From: Amorphophallus konjac
Lineage: Eukaryota; Streptophyta; Magnoliopsida; Alismatales; Araceae
NCBI GenBank assembly: GCA_022559845.1
Contig: CM040128.1
Coordinates: 78,121,247-78,185,246, forward strand
Length of the DNA stretch: 64,000 nt
Direction of reading: 5' to 3'
Numbering within the stretch: the first letter of the stretch is position 1; every line of letters starts with the position of its first letter. The notes under the pieces are model-generated. The model saw nothing but the letters and a program-made list of their open reading frames with translations, searched no databases and was not told where the DNA came from. The position numbers and the translations under genes are program-made. This document shows, in pieces, positions 1 to 11,018 of this stretch.

Positions 1-1139
1 CAGAGTTCCGAATGCACATTAGGGAGAAACACGCGTAAAGCACAAAACACACCCCGGGATCCACGAAAATGATCCAAAAAATACGGGACATTACAGTTGG
101 CGGGAGGCTTTGGATAAAGTCAACCGCTTGTACGCCGACCGGGGGATTCTGCTTCTTGAGCTGGACAGGTTCCGTCCATAAGGGGGCGGGGAATCTCTCT
201 ATATCTACCTTTCCTGCTGGTGCATGAGGCTACTTTCTTGCTCATCTTGTTTTCATGGTGCATGACTGCTCCTCTCCTGTTCTTTGAATTGTAGATGTGT
301 GACGAGACGTTTCCCATTGCTGGAGCACCTTCCTTCTGGCAGGGAGGGACGTATGACGGCGCGGAAGCTGTTTTTCCTTCTTCCACTCTGTGGGTACGCG
401 ACGAGGTGTTCTTTCGTGCCAAGGGCATTGCTTTCCTGCTTAAAGATAGCGGCAGGCAGAGCAATAGGATTTGCTTTCCAGTTTACAGGCATGGCCAGCG
501 TGCTGCATCGGTCTCCGTAATGCGTGGGCCTTGTTGCTCCACTGCCCCCCGTCAACCAGGGGTGGTCAGGTCGACCAACCTAGCTTTCCTGGTGCAAGTC
601 TCTCTGCCAGTGGCATCCCTGTTGGTCCATTTCCATGGAACAAAAGGGATGCTAGGTGTGGACTTCTCATGAGCGGGTCGAGGGATGGAGGGTTTTGCCC
701 TCTTCTCTGGCAAAGGTGGCCCCCTCTATTGGTCCACTTCGTTAAAATAAGTAACCGAGGAGCGGCCATTTGTTCATGGTCAAAAGAGGTGATAGGTGTC
801 CGCTCAACTGCTAGCGGATGACTGAATGATGGCAGTGCCCAAGAGACAGGGGACTAGGGTTACATGTGGTGACGGTTGGGCATGTTTTATCTTTTCTCAT
901 GCTTGTAGATTGGTTACGTGAGGGTGACTTGCCGATCTTTGGCAGCTTGTATCTTGACTAAAGGAATAACATCCCTTGCTATCTGGCAGCTTTGTATTTC
1001 GACTAAGAAATAAAAATTTCTTTAGCACGGGTTTATATCAATGTGTACCTCTATTGGAAGACTTCGGCCGTGTTCTTGGGTGGCTTTTCCATGTGCATGC
1101 TTTGCGGTACCCGCGCCTTCTCTTTGCTCGCTGCCGTTA
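1..1139 (-). other. 3' region of the Tat element between integrase and missing 3' LTR
   Basis: No convincing coding sequence is seen on either strand. Tat elements commonly keep a long extra segment here. The stretch shows no match by eye to the LTR at 7171-8073. Short open frames on both strands look like chance. Confidence 0.5.
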
Positions 1140-1458
1140 TTTTCAAGGGGAGCCGTGCTCGCCTCTAGAAAACCCTTAGGTTACCTTTTTTGTTTTCAAG
1201 AGAAGCAGTGCTCACCTCTAGGAAACCCTTAGGCTACCTTCTCATTTTCAAGGGGAGCAGTGCTCGCCTCTAGGAAACCCTTAGGCTACCTCTTCATTTT
1301 CAAGGGGAGCGGTGCTCGCCTCTAGGAAACCCTTAGACTACCTTTTCATTTTCAAGGGGAGTGGTGCTCGCCTCTAGAAAACCCTTAGGCTACGTTCTTG
1401 TTTTCAAGGGGAGCGGTGCTCGCCTCGTTCGCCTCTAGGAAACCCTTAGGCTACCTTC
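1140..1458. repeat. 52-bp tandem repeat, six copies
   Basis: Copies begin at about 1140, 1193, 1245, 1297, 1349 and 1401, each starting TTTTCAAGGGGAG and containing CTCGCCTCTAGGAAACCC. The period is 52-53 bp; the last copy has a small internal duplication of CTCGCCT. The array lies directly 3' of the integrase stop codon in element orientation. Confidence 0.9.
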
Positions 1459-3060
1459 GTGGAGCTATCTTCGCGGAGTATGGCTGGTAACGATTCACGG
1501 GAAGAATTTTCTGAGGTTGATAGAGTTTCATGTCCTGGGTACCTCTTCCCCCCCCCCCCAGCGTTGCCAGCTTGTACGCTCCTTTGCCGAGTGCTTCCAT
1601 TACCCTGTACGGGCCTTCCCAATTTGGCGCGAGCTTCCCTGCGGCCCCCTTTGGGTTAGACACGCTTGCTCGCCATAGTACCAAATCTCCAGGGAAGAAG
1701 TGTCGTTCTTTGACTCGGGCGTTGTAATATTGAGCCAGCTTCTGTTGGTATGCTGCGAGCTTTACTTGCGCATTTGCTCTATCCTCTTCGAGCAGATCTA
1801 GGTTTTCTCGCATTGCCTGGTTGTTCCAGGCCTCGTCAAAGTGTCCCACTCGCAACGATGGGTTGGATATCTCCACCGGTATTACTGCCTCAGCGCCGTA
1901 AGCGAGATGGAAGGGTGTCTCTCCGGTGACAGCTCTAGCAGTGGTCCGGTGGGCCCATAGGATGTTTGGGATGGAGTCTATCCATGAGTCGCTTGCTTGG
2001 TCAAGCCGGGTCTTGATGCCATGGAGGAGCATTCTGTTGGCATTTTCTACCAACTCGTTAGCCTGGGGATGCCCCACCGAGGTATAGTGGTTCCAGATCC
2101 CCAACTCTAAGCACCTTTCCTGAAAGACCGGGTTGGATATCTCCACCGGTATTACTGCCTCAGCGCCGTAAGCGAGATGGAAGGGTGTCTCTCCGGTGGC
2201 AGCTCTAGCAGTGGTCCAGTGGGCCCATAGGATGTTTGGGATGGAGTCTATCCATGAGTCGCCTGCTTGGTCTAGCCGGGTCTTGATGCCATGGAGGAGC
2301 GTTCTGTTGGCATTTTCCACCAACCCGTTAGCCTAGGGATGCCCCACCGAGGTATAGTGGTTCCAGATCCCCAACTCTAAGCACCTTTCCTGAAAGACCG
2401 TACTCGCAAACTATCTGCCGTTGTCGGTCGTGAGGACTCTCAAGATCCCAAATCGACAGATAATGCTTCGCAGCACGAATTTCCAAGTTGCTTCGCTAAT
2501 GATCTTCCCTAGTCGTTCAGCTTCGACCCTTTTGATGAAGTAGTCAATGGCGACTATGAGGAACTTCTTCCTCCCTTGCGCTTCGGGGAAGGGGCCTAAT
2601 ATGTCCACCCCCCACCGAGCAAATGGGCGAGGCTGCATCAGGGCGTGGAGTTGCGTAGCCGGCTAGTGGTGTAGGTGTGAGAATTTCTGACACTGTGGGC
2701 ACTTCCGAACATAGTCGAGGCTGTCTTGCTGCAAGGTAGGCCACCAGTATCCTTGCCGGATCAGTGTACGCGCGAGTGCCCACCCTCCTATATGGCTTCC
2801 GCAGAGTCCTTCATGGATTTCTCGGATGGCCTGGCCGGCTTCCGTAGGGAACAAGCACTTTAACAATGGAGCGGAGAGGGACCGGCGGTATAACCGACCT
2901 TCCATCACCGTGAAGTGGGCCGCCCATGCTCGCGTGCGCCGGGCCTCCGCGCGGTCGCTCGGGAGTCGTTGCCGTACGAGGAAATCCAGGAGAGAATCCA
3001 TCCAATAGGGTTCATAGTCGATGGCGTTTACCTGGGGCATTGGTTCTTCAAAGCTTGGTG
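1451..3060 (-). pseudogene. Gypsy integrase (pol C-terminus) with internal 270-bp duplication
   Basis: Integrase inserts the element cDNA into host DNA. The N-terminal zinc-binding region is visible near 2660-2800 (QGYWWPTL, then CPQCQKF). The catalytic core follows at 2411-2638 with the first aspartate in WGVDILGP and the second in TTDNG. The third catalytic region (NELVENAN) sits in a segment present twice in tandem (1861-2130 and 2131-2400), so the glutamate motif and the following ETPFHLAYG block are repeated. The C-terminal part (FFPGDLVLWR, then WEGPYRV) ends at a TAG at 1451. Stops near 2325 and 2400-2410 and in the zinc-finger to core linker interrupt the frame. Confidence 0.9.
1861..2400. 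repeat. Tandem in-frame duplication, 2 x 270 bp, inside integrase
   Basis: Units 1861-2130 and 2131-2400 both start GGTTGGATATCTCC and end CTGAAAGACCG. About 9 mismatches were counted by eye (about 97% identity). The 270-bp length equals 90 codons, so the reading frame is preserved across the junction. Confidence 0.92.
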
Positions 3061-3620
3061 ACGATAATTCCTCCACAAGGATTGACCTCAAGCTGGAGAC
3101 CGTGGTGGCGGGTGCCAGGCAAGATAGGGCGTCTGCTCGAACGTTCTCCTCTCGTGGGATATGAACCACCTCGAAGTGGGTGAATTCACTTGCCGTCGCC
3201 TGGGCCTTCTCCAGGTACTTCATCATTAAGGGATCACGAGCCTCGAATTCTCCTCTGACTTGGTTGGCGATGAGCATGGAATCGCTATAGGCTCGCACAC
3301 TAGATGCCCCAAGTGGCTCGCCATGCGCAGCCTAGAGAGGAGTGCCGCATATTCGGCCACATTGTTTGTGGTCGAGAAATTGAAGCGCATGGTGTATTGG
3401 AGTACCAACCCTTCTGGTGAGAGCAAGTCCAACCCTGCTCCGCTGCCCGCAGCCCCCCATGATCCGTCGATGTACAACTCCCATGTGGGCCCCGAAGATT
3501 GCTCGGGCGATTCTTCGGCAGGGATGGTGCATTCGGCGAAAAAGTCGGCGAGGGCCTGGGCCTTGATGGCGGTCCTCGGGTAGAACTTGATGTCGAATTC
3601 TCCCATCTCGATAGCCCACT
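3061..3620 (-). pseudogene. Second (archaeal-type) RNase H domain of Tat pol
   Basis: The strand encodes WELYIDGSWGAAGSGAG followed by NNVAEYAALL and a later AYSDSMLIANQVRGEFEA segment, the pattern of the extra RNase H that Tat elements carry between RT/RNase H and integrase. The acidic residues expected in YIDGS, AEYAAL and SDSM are present. The frame changes at least once (about 3230-3300) and again at the junction with the upstream RNase H near 3610, so the domain is not translated intact. Confidence 0.85.
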
Positions 3621-3623
3621 TGA

Positions 3624-4915
3624 TCAGCCTTCCTGAAGCGTCTGGGTTCTGTAGGATTTGTCGGAGGGCTGGTCGGTGGGAACAACGATCAGGTGAGCCA
3701 AGAAGTAGGGCCGCAGCTTGCGAGCGGACGTAACAAGCGTGAGGGCGAACTTCTCAGTTCGTGAATACTGGAACTCCGGCCCCTGCAGTGCTCGACTGAC
3801 GTAGTAGACGGGCTTCATAACTGCTGCTTCTTCTCGTGTGAGGATGGCGCTCATCGTGCTGGGCGTCACGAACAGGTACAGGAGCAGCTGTTCTCCCCCA
3901 TGGGGTTTGGCGAGGACAGGAGGGGTCGCCAGATAGCATTTCAATTCTTCGAACGCCTGCTTGCACTCCTCGTCCCAGTCGACTTGTCCTTTCCTCTCCG
4001 ACGTCTGATTGGCTTGCTTGATTAGCCCGAAGAAGGGGAGACACCGCTCAGCGGCTTGAGATAGGAACCGAGCTAGGGCAGCGATGCTCCCAGTGAGGCA
4101 CTGCACGTCCCTCACCCGTCCTGGTCGTCTCATCTCCAGCACTGCTCGGATCTGGTCGGGATTGGCTTCGATCCCCCGGTGGGTAACAAGGAAGCCTAGG
4201 AACTTCTCCGACCGTATTCCAAACACGCATTTAGCAGGGTTGAGTTTCATGTTGTACCTTCTAAGCGTGGCGAAGGTTTCCGCTAGATCGTCTAAGTGCT
4301 CGGTGGCTTGGAGGCTTTTTATGAGCATATCGTCGATGTAGACCTCCATATTGCGGTCGATCTGGGAGTCGAACATATGGTTGACGAGACGCTGATAGGT
4401 TGCTCCCGCATTCTTCAACCCGAATGACATACGCGTGTAGAAGTAGAGGCCGTGATCGGTGACGAACGCGATCTTGTCTTGGTCGGGCTGGTGCATGCTG
4501 ATTTGATGGTACCCGGAGTAGGCATCCAGGAAGCTCAGCATTTCATGCTCGGCCGTAGCATCGACCAGCTGGTCGATCCGTGGCATGGGAAAGCTATCCT
4601 TAGGGGTAGCTTTGTTGAGGTCGGTGTAGTCTACGCACATCTGCCATTTTCCATTGCTCTTGGGGACTAGAATCACGTTGGCCACCCATTCCGGGTACTG
4701 GGTGGGCCTGAGTAGCCCTAAGCGTAGCTTTTCGCTCACCTGCTCTTTGATGATTGCTTGTCGCTCAGGATTGCAGCGCCTTCGGCATTACTAGACTAGG
4801 CGGTAAGCGGGGTCCAATCTTAGTTGATGTGTAATGACTTCCGGAGGGATCCCGGGGAGCTCACCTTCAGACCATGCGAACACATCCTGATGGGATGCGA
4901 GGAAGCTCGCGTAGG
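3624..4915 (-). pseudogene. Reverse transcriptase and RNase H of Tat pol
   Basis: This part copies the element RNA into DNA. Motifs in order: QYPEWVANVILVPKSNGKW, CVDYTDLNKATPKDSFP, FLDAYSGYHQI, FGLKNAGATYQRLVN and the catalytic YIDDML near 4320-4350, followed by the connection and RNase H region (FLSQAAERCLPFF to RKLRPYFLAH). The uninterrupted stretch 3624-4739 is 371 codons. Upstream, the link to the protease (DVFAWSEGELPGIPPE) carries a stop at about 4917 and two adjacent stops near 4795, so RT cannot be made as part of the polyprotein. Confidence 0.92.
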
Positions 4916-4916
4916 C

Positions 4917-5612
4917 CTATTTGTCTTGCTCGGACAGCGTAACGCTGATCCTCAACGTTCTGCTTGGGTCATCTCCCACTTGGATGAGGTACAAGTCCTC
5001 GGCTGACGCGCTCGTGCTCAGACCTGGGTCTTCGGTTCTTACTTTCTTCTCAGTCGGTACTTCTTCGGGACGTCGATCGCGAGTTGAGATGAGGTAGCAT
5101 CTTCTGGACTCTCTCTGGTCTCCTCGGACCTCCCCTACCCCTCGAGGGGTGGGGAATTTGAGCTTCTGATGGTAGGAGGAGGGGACGCCATGAAGCGTGC
5201 CGAGAATCCCTCGCCCGATGATAGCGTTATACCCGGTCATCACACGAACAACTGTGAAATAGGTGAGGAAGGTTACCTCTTTTGGTGCGGTCCCGAACGT
5301 GATCGGGAGTGAGATGTGTCCTTCCGGACGGATAGTGGTGCCGGAGAACCCGTACAGCGATGTGTGTAGGGGCGTGAGCCGAGATACGTCGATACCCATG
5401 AGCATGAGACAATCGTACGTGATGACATCCGGTCTGCTTCCATTATCAACTAATATACGACGCACGGTACATTGGTTTATGGTGGCTGAGACCACGAGTG
5501 CATCGGAATGGGGAGTAGTTACACCTTCTAGGTCATCTTCTGAGAAGACGATAGGATTTCTCATATAGCCTGGGGTGGTAGCTCCCGGTTGAGTATCTTC
5601 GCTTCGCTTCAC
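4917..5612 (-). pseudogene. Retroviral-type aspartic protease of Tat pol
   Basis: Residues RILVDNGSRPDVITYDCL carry the plant gypsy form of the aspartic protease active site (DNGS rather than DTG). A downstream flap-like region (GFSGTTIRPEGHISLPITFG) and AIIGRGILGTLHGVPSSYHQ match this family. It would cleave the gag-pol polyprotein. It is in the same frame as gag and RT (frame of 6194 and 4739), with a stop between 5612 and 5634 and another at its end, so it is not continuous with its neighbours. Confidence 0.85.
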
Positions 5613-5633
5613 GGCGTGGATGGCCGATGCGTA

Positions 5634-7131
5634 TCACCGCCGCCTGCTCGTGCTATCTCCCCCCGCGATCGGCCCCCCAGAGATCATCATGATCTCTTTT
5701 CTGTTGGGTCGGTTGTCGATTGGCGAGGGCGTCTTCTGTCGCCTTTCTGCGGCTTTGGCGAGGAACTTATCGAGGAGTCCTTTGCGGAGAAGCTCCTCAA
5801 TGGCATCCCTCAGGTTGATGCAATCGGCAGTGTCGTGGCCGTGGTCGCTGTGGTAGTGACAGTACTTCTTCTTGCTCCTTGAACTCAGGTCTGACTTCAT
5901 CCAAGGAGGCAATTTGAAGAACGGCTCCTCGCGGATCTCCATCAGAATCTGATCGGGTGGAGCCGTCAGGGGTGTGTAGTTGCAGTACTTCCCCCTTTCT
6001 CTTTCGGGGTGATCGCGGTGATCTCTATCACGTCGCTCCCTCTTGCTCTGCTCCTCTCGCTGTGAGTCGACGGATCTCTTTCGATCGGACCGATCGGTTC
6101 CGGTCGCTCGGCGTAGAGCCGCGGTGTTTTCCTCGCAACGTGCGTGCTTCTGTGCGAGGGCGAGGAGATCGGGAAGCGTCGTGGGGGCCTCCACTCCAAG
6201 AGCCCGTCGGAGGATGTGATCCAGTGTCCCTTGGGTGAGTGCAGTGGTCGCGATGCCGATATCAAGGTGCGGGATGCAGAGCGCCGTCCGTGCGGAAGCG
6301 GGAGATGAAGTCCCATAGCGTTTCTTCTTTTCCCTGCCTGAGGGCGAGCAGGGTTACCGCTGACTTGGCCACCTTTCGGCAGCCGACAAAGTTCTCCTTG
6401 AATAGCTTCTTGAGCTGTTGAAAGGAGGAGATAGTCTCGGCCAGCAGGGACTCGAACTAGGCCCGGGCATTCTCCCGGAGGGTCGTGACGAATGCCATGC
6501 ACTTCACAGTATCCGAGGCTCGATGGAACACCAGGTAGGACTCGAAGCTGTGCATGTGGTCCGACAGGTCGGTGGTACCGTCGTAGGAGGTGAATGACGG
6601 TAACTAGAGCTTTGGCGAGATGGGGGCTTCCATGATCTCTCTAGAGAAGGGAGCGTGGAAGTCCAGGTCGTTGTCAATCTGGCCATGATTCTTGGCGGCC
6701 AAGAGGACATCGTCCAAATATCGGACTTTGTCCTCTATTTCGTCGAAGCACTGGAGCCAGCGATCCATCTATGGGCTGGAGTGTAGTCGGCTGTGCACCC
6801 TGGGTGCGGGCTGGCTGCGCGACCGTCGGGTCCTTGCGACCGAGGCATGGGAGGCCTCTCACACTTGGCGAGGGTTCTCCCCAGTTTGGCCTCTTTCGTC
6901 CTCCCATCGTTCGGGCAGGGCGCGCTGGGGCCACATCCTTTGGTCCCAAAGCTCCTGGCAGAGCTCTGCCAGGGCCCAAACCTCTTGCCGGAGGTCGTCT
7001 AGGTCACCCGGGGTGACCTCTTGTCGGGGGTGAGCGGAAGAAGCTTCCTGTGATCCCCGGCGGGAGTTAGGTCCCAGATGGGAACCGCACCCCTGGTTGC
7101 TGGCGTTGCGGAGACTTCCATGGGGTGCCAT
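5634..7131 (-). pseudogene. Gag of the left Tat element
   Basis: A start codon at 7131 lies just after the primer-binding site. The capsid-like part (LLAETISSFQQLKKLFKENF, then LLALRQGKEETLWDFISRF) is on 6240-6500 and the C-terminal zinc knuckle (CHYHSDHGHDTADC) is near 5800-5860, followed by MMISGGPIAGGDS. Gag forms the virus-like particle and binds RNA. Stops at about 6860, 6610 and 6459 and a frame change near 6280-6195 break the gene. Confidence 0.85.
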
Positions 7132-7147
7132 AGCCTTTCGCTCGAGA

Positions 7148-7165
7148 TTCCCACAGACGGCGCCA
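7148..7165 (-). promoter_or_regulatory. Primer-binding site of left gypsy element
   Basis: On the minus strand this reads TGGCGCCGTCTGTGGGAA and lies 5 bp inside the LTR end. The TGG start and CGCCGTC core are typical of plant gypsy elements primed by a tRNA other than initiator Met; tRNA-Asp is plausible but not proven here. Confidence 0.75.
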
Positions 7166-7170
7166 AGAAG

Positions 7171-7365
7171 TGTAGAGGCAGGAAAATGGTTCCTATGTCA
7201 CGTACCACCTTCTTTATTTATTTATCAGGGAAGTCACCTTGCACCCGTGGAGGCCTGCAATCACCAGAAATCAAGAAGGCGTCAGAAGGAGTCCCAGGTG
7301 TTACCCCAGGGGACAACCCTCCGATGCTTAAGTCAACAACGGATAATTGAGGAATAGAGAAGAGC

Positions 7366-7399
<34 letters not shown>

Positions 7400-8073
7400 G
7401 AGAGAGGGAGAGAGAGAGAGAGAGAAGGAAGTCGTAGTCAAGAGCTGAAAGGCCGTGTAGATCCTCAGAACGAGTGCTCACCGCTCCCAGTGTTCACTTG
7501 GCGAGTGCTCGCTGGGTGGTAAGGTCACCAGAGGAGAACTTCCCCTTCAGCGTAGATCGTCGGTGCTTCCCCCTCGTAGCTCTGTAGGGCTAGTAGCTCT
7601 ATTCTCCTGTGTAGCAGATTTTGGCAGAATCATGCACCGTGTTTCTCTTCTCTGTTGATTTCTCTTTTATAGGGGTTGTCTTGGAGCGAGGGGCCCTCTC
7701 CTTCTAGCGGAAAGGGTCCTTCTAGTGGGGTAGCGCTTCCCCGCTATAGTGGCGGGAGTTTCCCGTTGGGCGCCAATTTCCCTGGCTCCGCCCGATCTCG
7801 AGGCGAGCCTTACGGCGCTCACGGAGCGTGCTCGCCCGTCATGAGGTCGAGGCCGACGTCGTGGGGTAACGGCCGGTCATCGGAGGATCCTCCGGCGATA
7901 TCCGCGCTTGGGCCGTATCGTTTGTGCGATGTGGGATCCGACGCTCTTCTGGGCTGGACCCCCCTTATGGTGGGCTGAACGCACCCGGCGCCTCTTGGGC
8001 GTGCTTATCGAGAGTGTTGTTATCGGGCCGCATCTGGGCCAAACTAATTTTACCTTCCTCAATAACTGTTACA
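7171..8073 (-). repeat. 5' LTR of left gypsy element, about 903 bp
   Basis: It starts TGTAACAG and ends CTCTACA on the minus strand, next to the primer-binding site. A TATA-like CTATAAAAG on the minus strand is at 7664-7672, so U3 is about 400 bp. A GA microsatellite lies in the U5 part. The partner LTR is outside the window, so the distal boundary rests on the TG...CA ends only. Confidence 0.75.
7355..7427. repeat. GA microsatellite in LTR
   Basis: A run of (GA)n with a few GG interruptions, about 73 bp, inside the gypsy LTR. Confidence 0.95.
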
Positions 8074-10930
8074 CTTCATACCATCGTCAACAACACTATA
8101 TATTCATTATCCAATTGTGGTGAATGAATAATATTAACATCATCAAGAGTGTCACCAGGGTATGAATCGACCCTCTCACACGGGTGATTTACCTTGCCAC
8201 TTGCTGATTGCGTGCAAGATGAGGCATTGATATTCTAAGTATCCTTAAGGGAGGAGTGAACAGATCGATGTCCCGAACATCATATAAATGCCGCCTTAAG
8301 CTGTGGTTAAGATGAGATTTTTTGAGATCAACCATGAAGATATAATTGTATCCCATGGAGCCTGTAAAAGCCAGACTCGCAAGAATCTGTGAGACTCAAA
8401 ATTTGAGACTTAGTTGATCTACGTAAGTTGTGAGCTATGTAGTATCGTTTTCCTTATTGTGACACACCCATCATATGGTGTTGATGGAAGGAGATCACAG
8501 TATGCGTTTCATACCGCATGTGCTATATGACCATCGATGAGTAATGATGTTTTGATCTCTTTTTCATCCTTGTGTGAGCTCATCTTCTTTTGGGTACCCC
8601 TAGTGACCTATAGCGCTCTATCATGAAAAGGAGGCTCGATGTCGCTACTTTGACATATCTACCTAAGACGAAGACTGATACCGTCTAAAGGAACATGTTA
8701 GGAAAGCGGTCGAGACAAATTGGATTGCCATGAGAATCATAGGGAAGACATCTTGTTATCACATCGTATTTTGTAGCTCATTTCCTGGGAGACTCTGTCA
8801 CATGTGTAGTAACAGAATCATGAGTGCAAAACATTTAATAATCGACGCTGCCTGTTGTAAGAGATCAAAAGTGTCGAGTCCAATGGATACTAAGAATCCG
8901 AGGTACACGTGGAGATAGTTTAAGTGATCTACTAGTATGGTGATGACATAGTAGACCACTACACCGATGTTCGAAAAATCTCGCGGAGGTCACACGCTTC
9001 ACTTTATGGTATGACCGTAGAAGTTGTAGCTTTATGAGACAAGGGACATATATGTAATGTCATGATATATGCTGTCGGTCCTAATGGGCAAGTGAGAGCT
9101 ATTAATGGGCCGTGTGTCCATGGGACACCCGTAGAGCCCACCGGCTCACGGCGTCCGCAGAGGCACCCGCCGCAGCACGGCTCACACTCGCACGTCGGCG
9201 CTGCTGCACCCGCATCACAGTCGGCTCCTCCGCACCCCTCTAATGGGTGGCGCCCCTGGCATGAGCCCGTGCTGGCTCACAGGACAGCCCACCTCCACGT
9301 GGCACCTAGCAGTGCTCTCCACCTCCTCCTCTTCTACACTCTTCTTTTAACGCGTGATTTTATCTCCCATTCTTATCTTCACTCTCCCGTCGAGGTAAAT
9401 GTCTTGTACATGTATGTCAAATCTTATCATCTCTCAGCATTTATCCTCCACGTAACACCCCCCCCCTCCACTGCCATTTAAACCACCGCCTAACCCCATT
9501 TATTCTAATAGAATTAGAGATGAAGTGGGGTCTTCTCGGATATGCATACATGCAATGAGCGGTGAAAATACGTAGGAGATGTAACGGAGAAATGACGAGT
9601 GCAGGTGACAAAAGAGAATAAAGAAATGTGAGAGAGGGTTTATTTTATGGTGCATACGAGAGAGAGAGAGTATAATTAAATAGTTTTCTCTCTCTATCCC
9701 TCTCTATCTTCTTCTCTAGTCATCCGTATGTCTAATCACCAAAAGTGACAAATTCGGTTACAGCTCCGGACGGTCATCACCATTGTCTTACAGATTTGGA
9801 GTGTGGACTAACGGGTCGACTTTCATCATCTATCTCGACTTTGCTCGAGTCCGTCGACGTCGTTAAAGTATAGTGTGAGTTTCGACTTCAACTTCAGCTT
9901 CCACTTCAACTTCTGCTTTCGTTCTGTTTTCACTTCTATTTTTAAATTTGTAAGGACAAGATACGTCCTTGAAACACTGTACATATAATTTTTGTAATTG
10001 TATATATCCTGTGGGGGGTTATCAACAGTCAGCTTGCAGGTGTGTACATGGCGTGTCACCGAGACCTCGTTGCATGGCCACGCACACCTTGCACTCGCGT
10101 ATTAGCCATGTAAATGATCTCCACTCGTTAGTGTCGATCAAACGACCACCGTACGGACGCAGCCTGATCAGCAACACAGTATCGGAGGAAGATAAAAGTC
10201 TAAAAATTGAGTAATTACGAGAATTTAACTGTAGATTCGTTTACTCGCTATAAAAGATTTCGATTTTGGAGAATCTCGTTAAAGTAATAGAAAACGCCTC
10301 CCGTGCGTACATGTCATTACATCTGCATAAGAATCAAGATATTGTACAAAAATTGATGATTTCAATACTTATAACACTTTCCCATAAATTATCTTTGAAT
10401 TCCTTTACAAATATACTCGTGTGAACACGTATCTCAAGAATTAATTCTTCTCAGAGAAAAGACATGTAGTCCTGTAATTCCCCTTTTTGTTTATTTATTT
10501 CTTTCTTTCTTTCCGTACAAGATTATTCAAGCACGCGGCAGAGCCATTGCGTTTAATGAGACATAATAAAGTTAAGTAGGTTACCCAACTCAACAAATCC
10601 GGTAAAATACTAATTTTACATCCAGTTTTGACAGTTCCACCCATTTGAGCGACCCTAACTTTTCGAAATCCTCTCCAAGAATGACATATCGGGAAAAATC
10701 GTGACAGGTGATTAGGCCCATCATAAAGAAGGCCCAAGCGAGTTAGGCAAAGGCAAAGTGGAAACGTGGACATTATAGTGGCCCAGCTTGAACTCCGGGC
10801 AACTCCATCAAGTCGAAACGTGGATATTATCTGTGCATGTGCCCTGGCTTCCACAGCCGGCCGCTGCAAGCTGAATGCAACAGACCATGTGGCTGATCAC
10901 CGGGGCCTCATTACTAAGACCTGCTCTCAC
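8074..10930. other. Host intergenic sequence, no gene recognised
   Basis: No open frame here resembles a known protein. The 9062-9481 frame (139 codons) has proline/histidine-rich, low-information sequence. A GA/CT-rich patch is at 9655-9715. The part nearest 10930 is the presumed upstream region of the STIG1-like gene. Sequence at 8100-9060 has an LTR-like flavour but I found no paired ends. Confidence 0.5.
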
Positions 10931-10937
10931 AGCTCCC

Positions 10938-10944
10938 TATAAAA
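10938..10944 (+). promoter_or_regulatory. TATA box of STIG1-like gene
   Basis: TATAAAA lies 75 bp before the start codon, in CCCTATAAAATGG context. Transcription would be expected to begin about 30 bp downstream, near 10970, leaving a leader of roughly 50 nt. Confidence 0.7.
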
Positions 10945-11018
10945 TGGCACCCAGGCTCCCCTCCCATATATGCCCGTCCATCCATACAGCCTACCCAAGA
11001 TAATTTGATTTGTTTCAG

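Larger units (their letters stand above)
1..8073 (-). mobile_element. Ty3/gypsy LTR retrotransposon, Tat lineage, left end cut by window
   Basis: Read on the minus strand the order is 5' LTR (7171-8073), primer-binding site, gag, protease, reverse transcriptase, RNase H, second (archaeal-type) RNase H, integrase, then a long 3' region that leaves the window. The additional RNase H domain between RNase H and integrase is a hallmark of the Tat lineage. The 3' LTR was looked for in positions 1-1450 and not found, so more than 1.4 kb of non-integrase sequence precedes it. The coding region has several stops and frame changes, so this copy is dead. The LTR ends are TGTAAC...TCTACA; the flank at 8074-8078 is CTTCA, but the matching duplication would lie outside the window. 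Confidence 0.9.

Noticed and set aside
1140..1458. CRISPR-like array (regular repeats)
   Set aside because: Units are contiguous 52-bp tandem copies without unique spacers, in a eukaryotic retrotransposon.
8100..9060. Solo LTR
   Set aside because: Sequence style is LTR-like but no TG...CA ends with a target duplication could be found.
9062..9481. 139-codon plus-strand frame
   Set aside because: No recognisable domain, low-complexity Pro/His content, no promoter or codon evidence.
10495..10869. 124-codon minus-strand frame upstream of the STIG1-like gene
   Set aside because: No similarity recognised; lies in the presumed promoter region.
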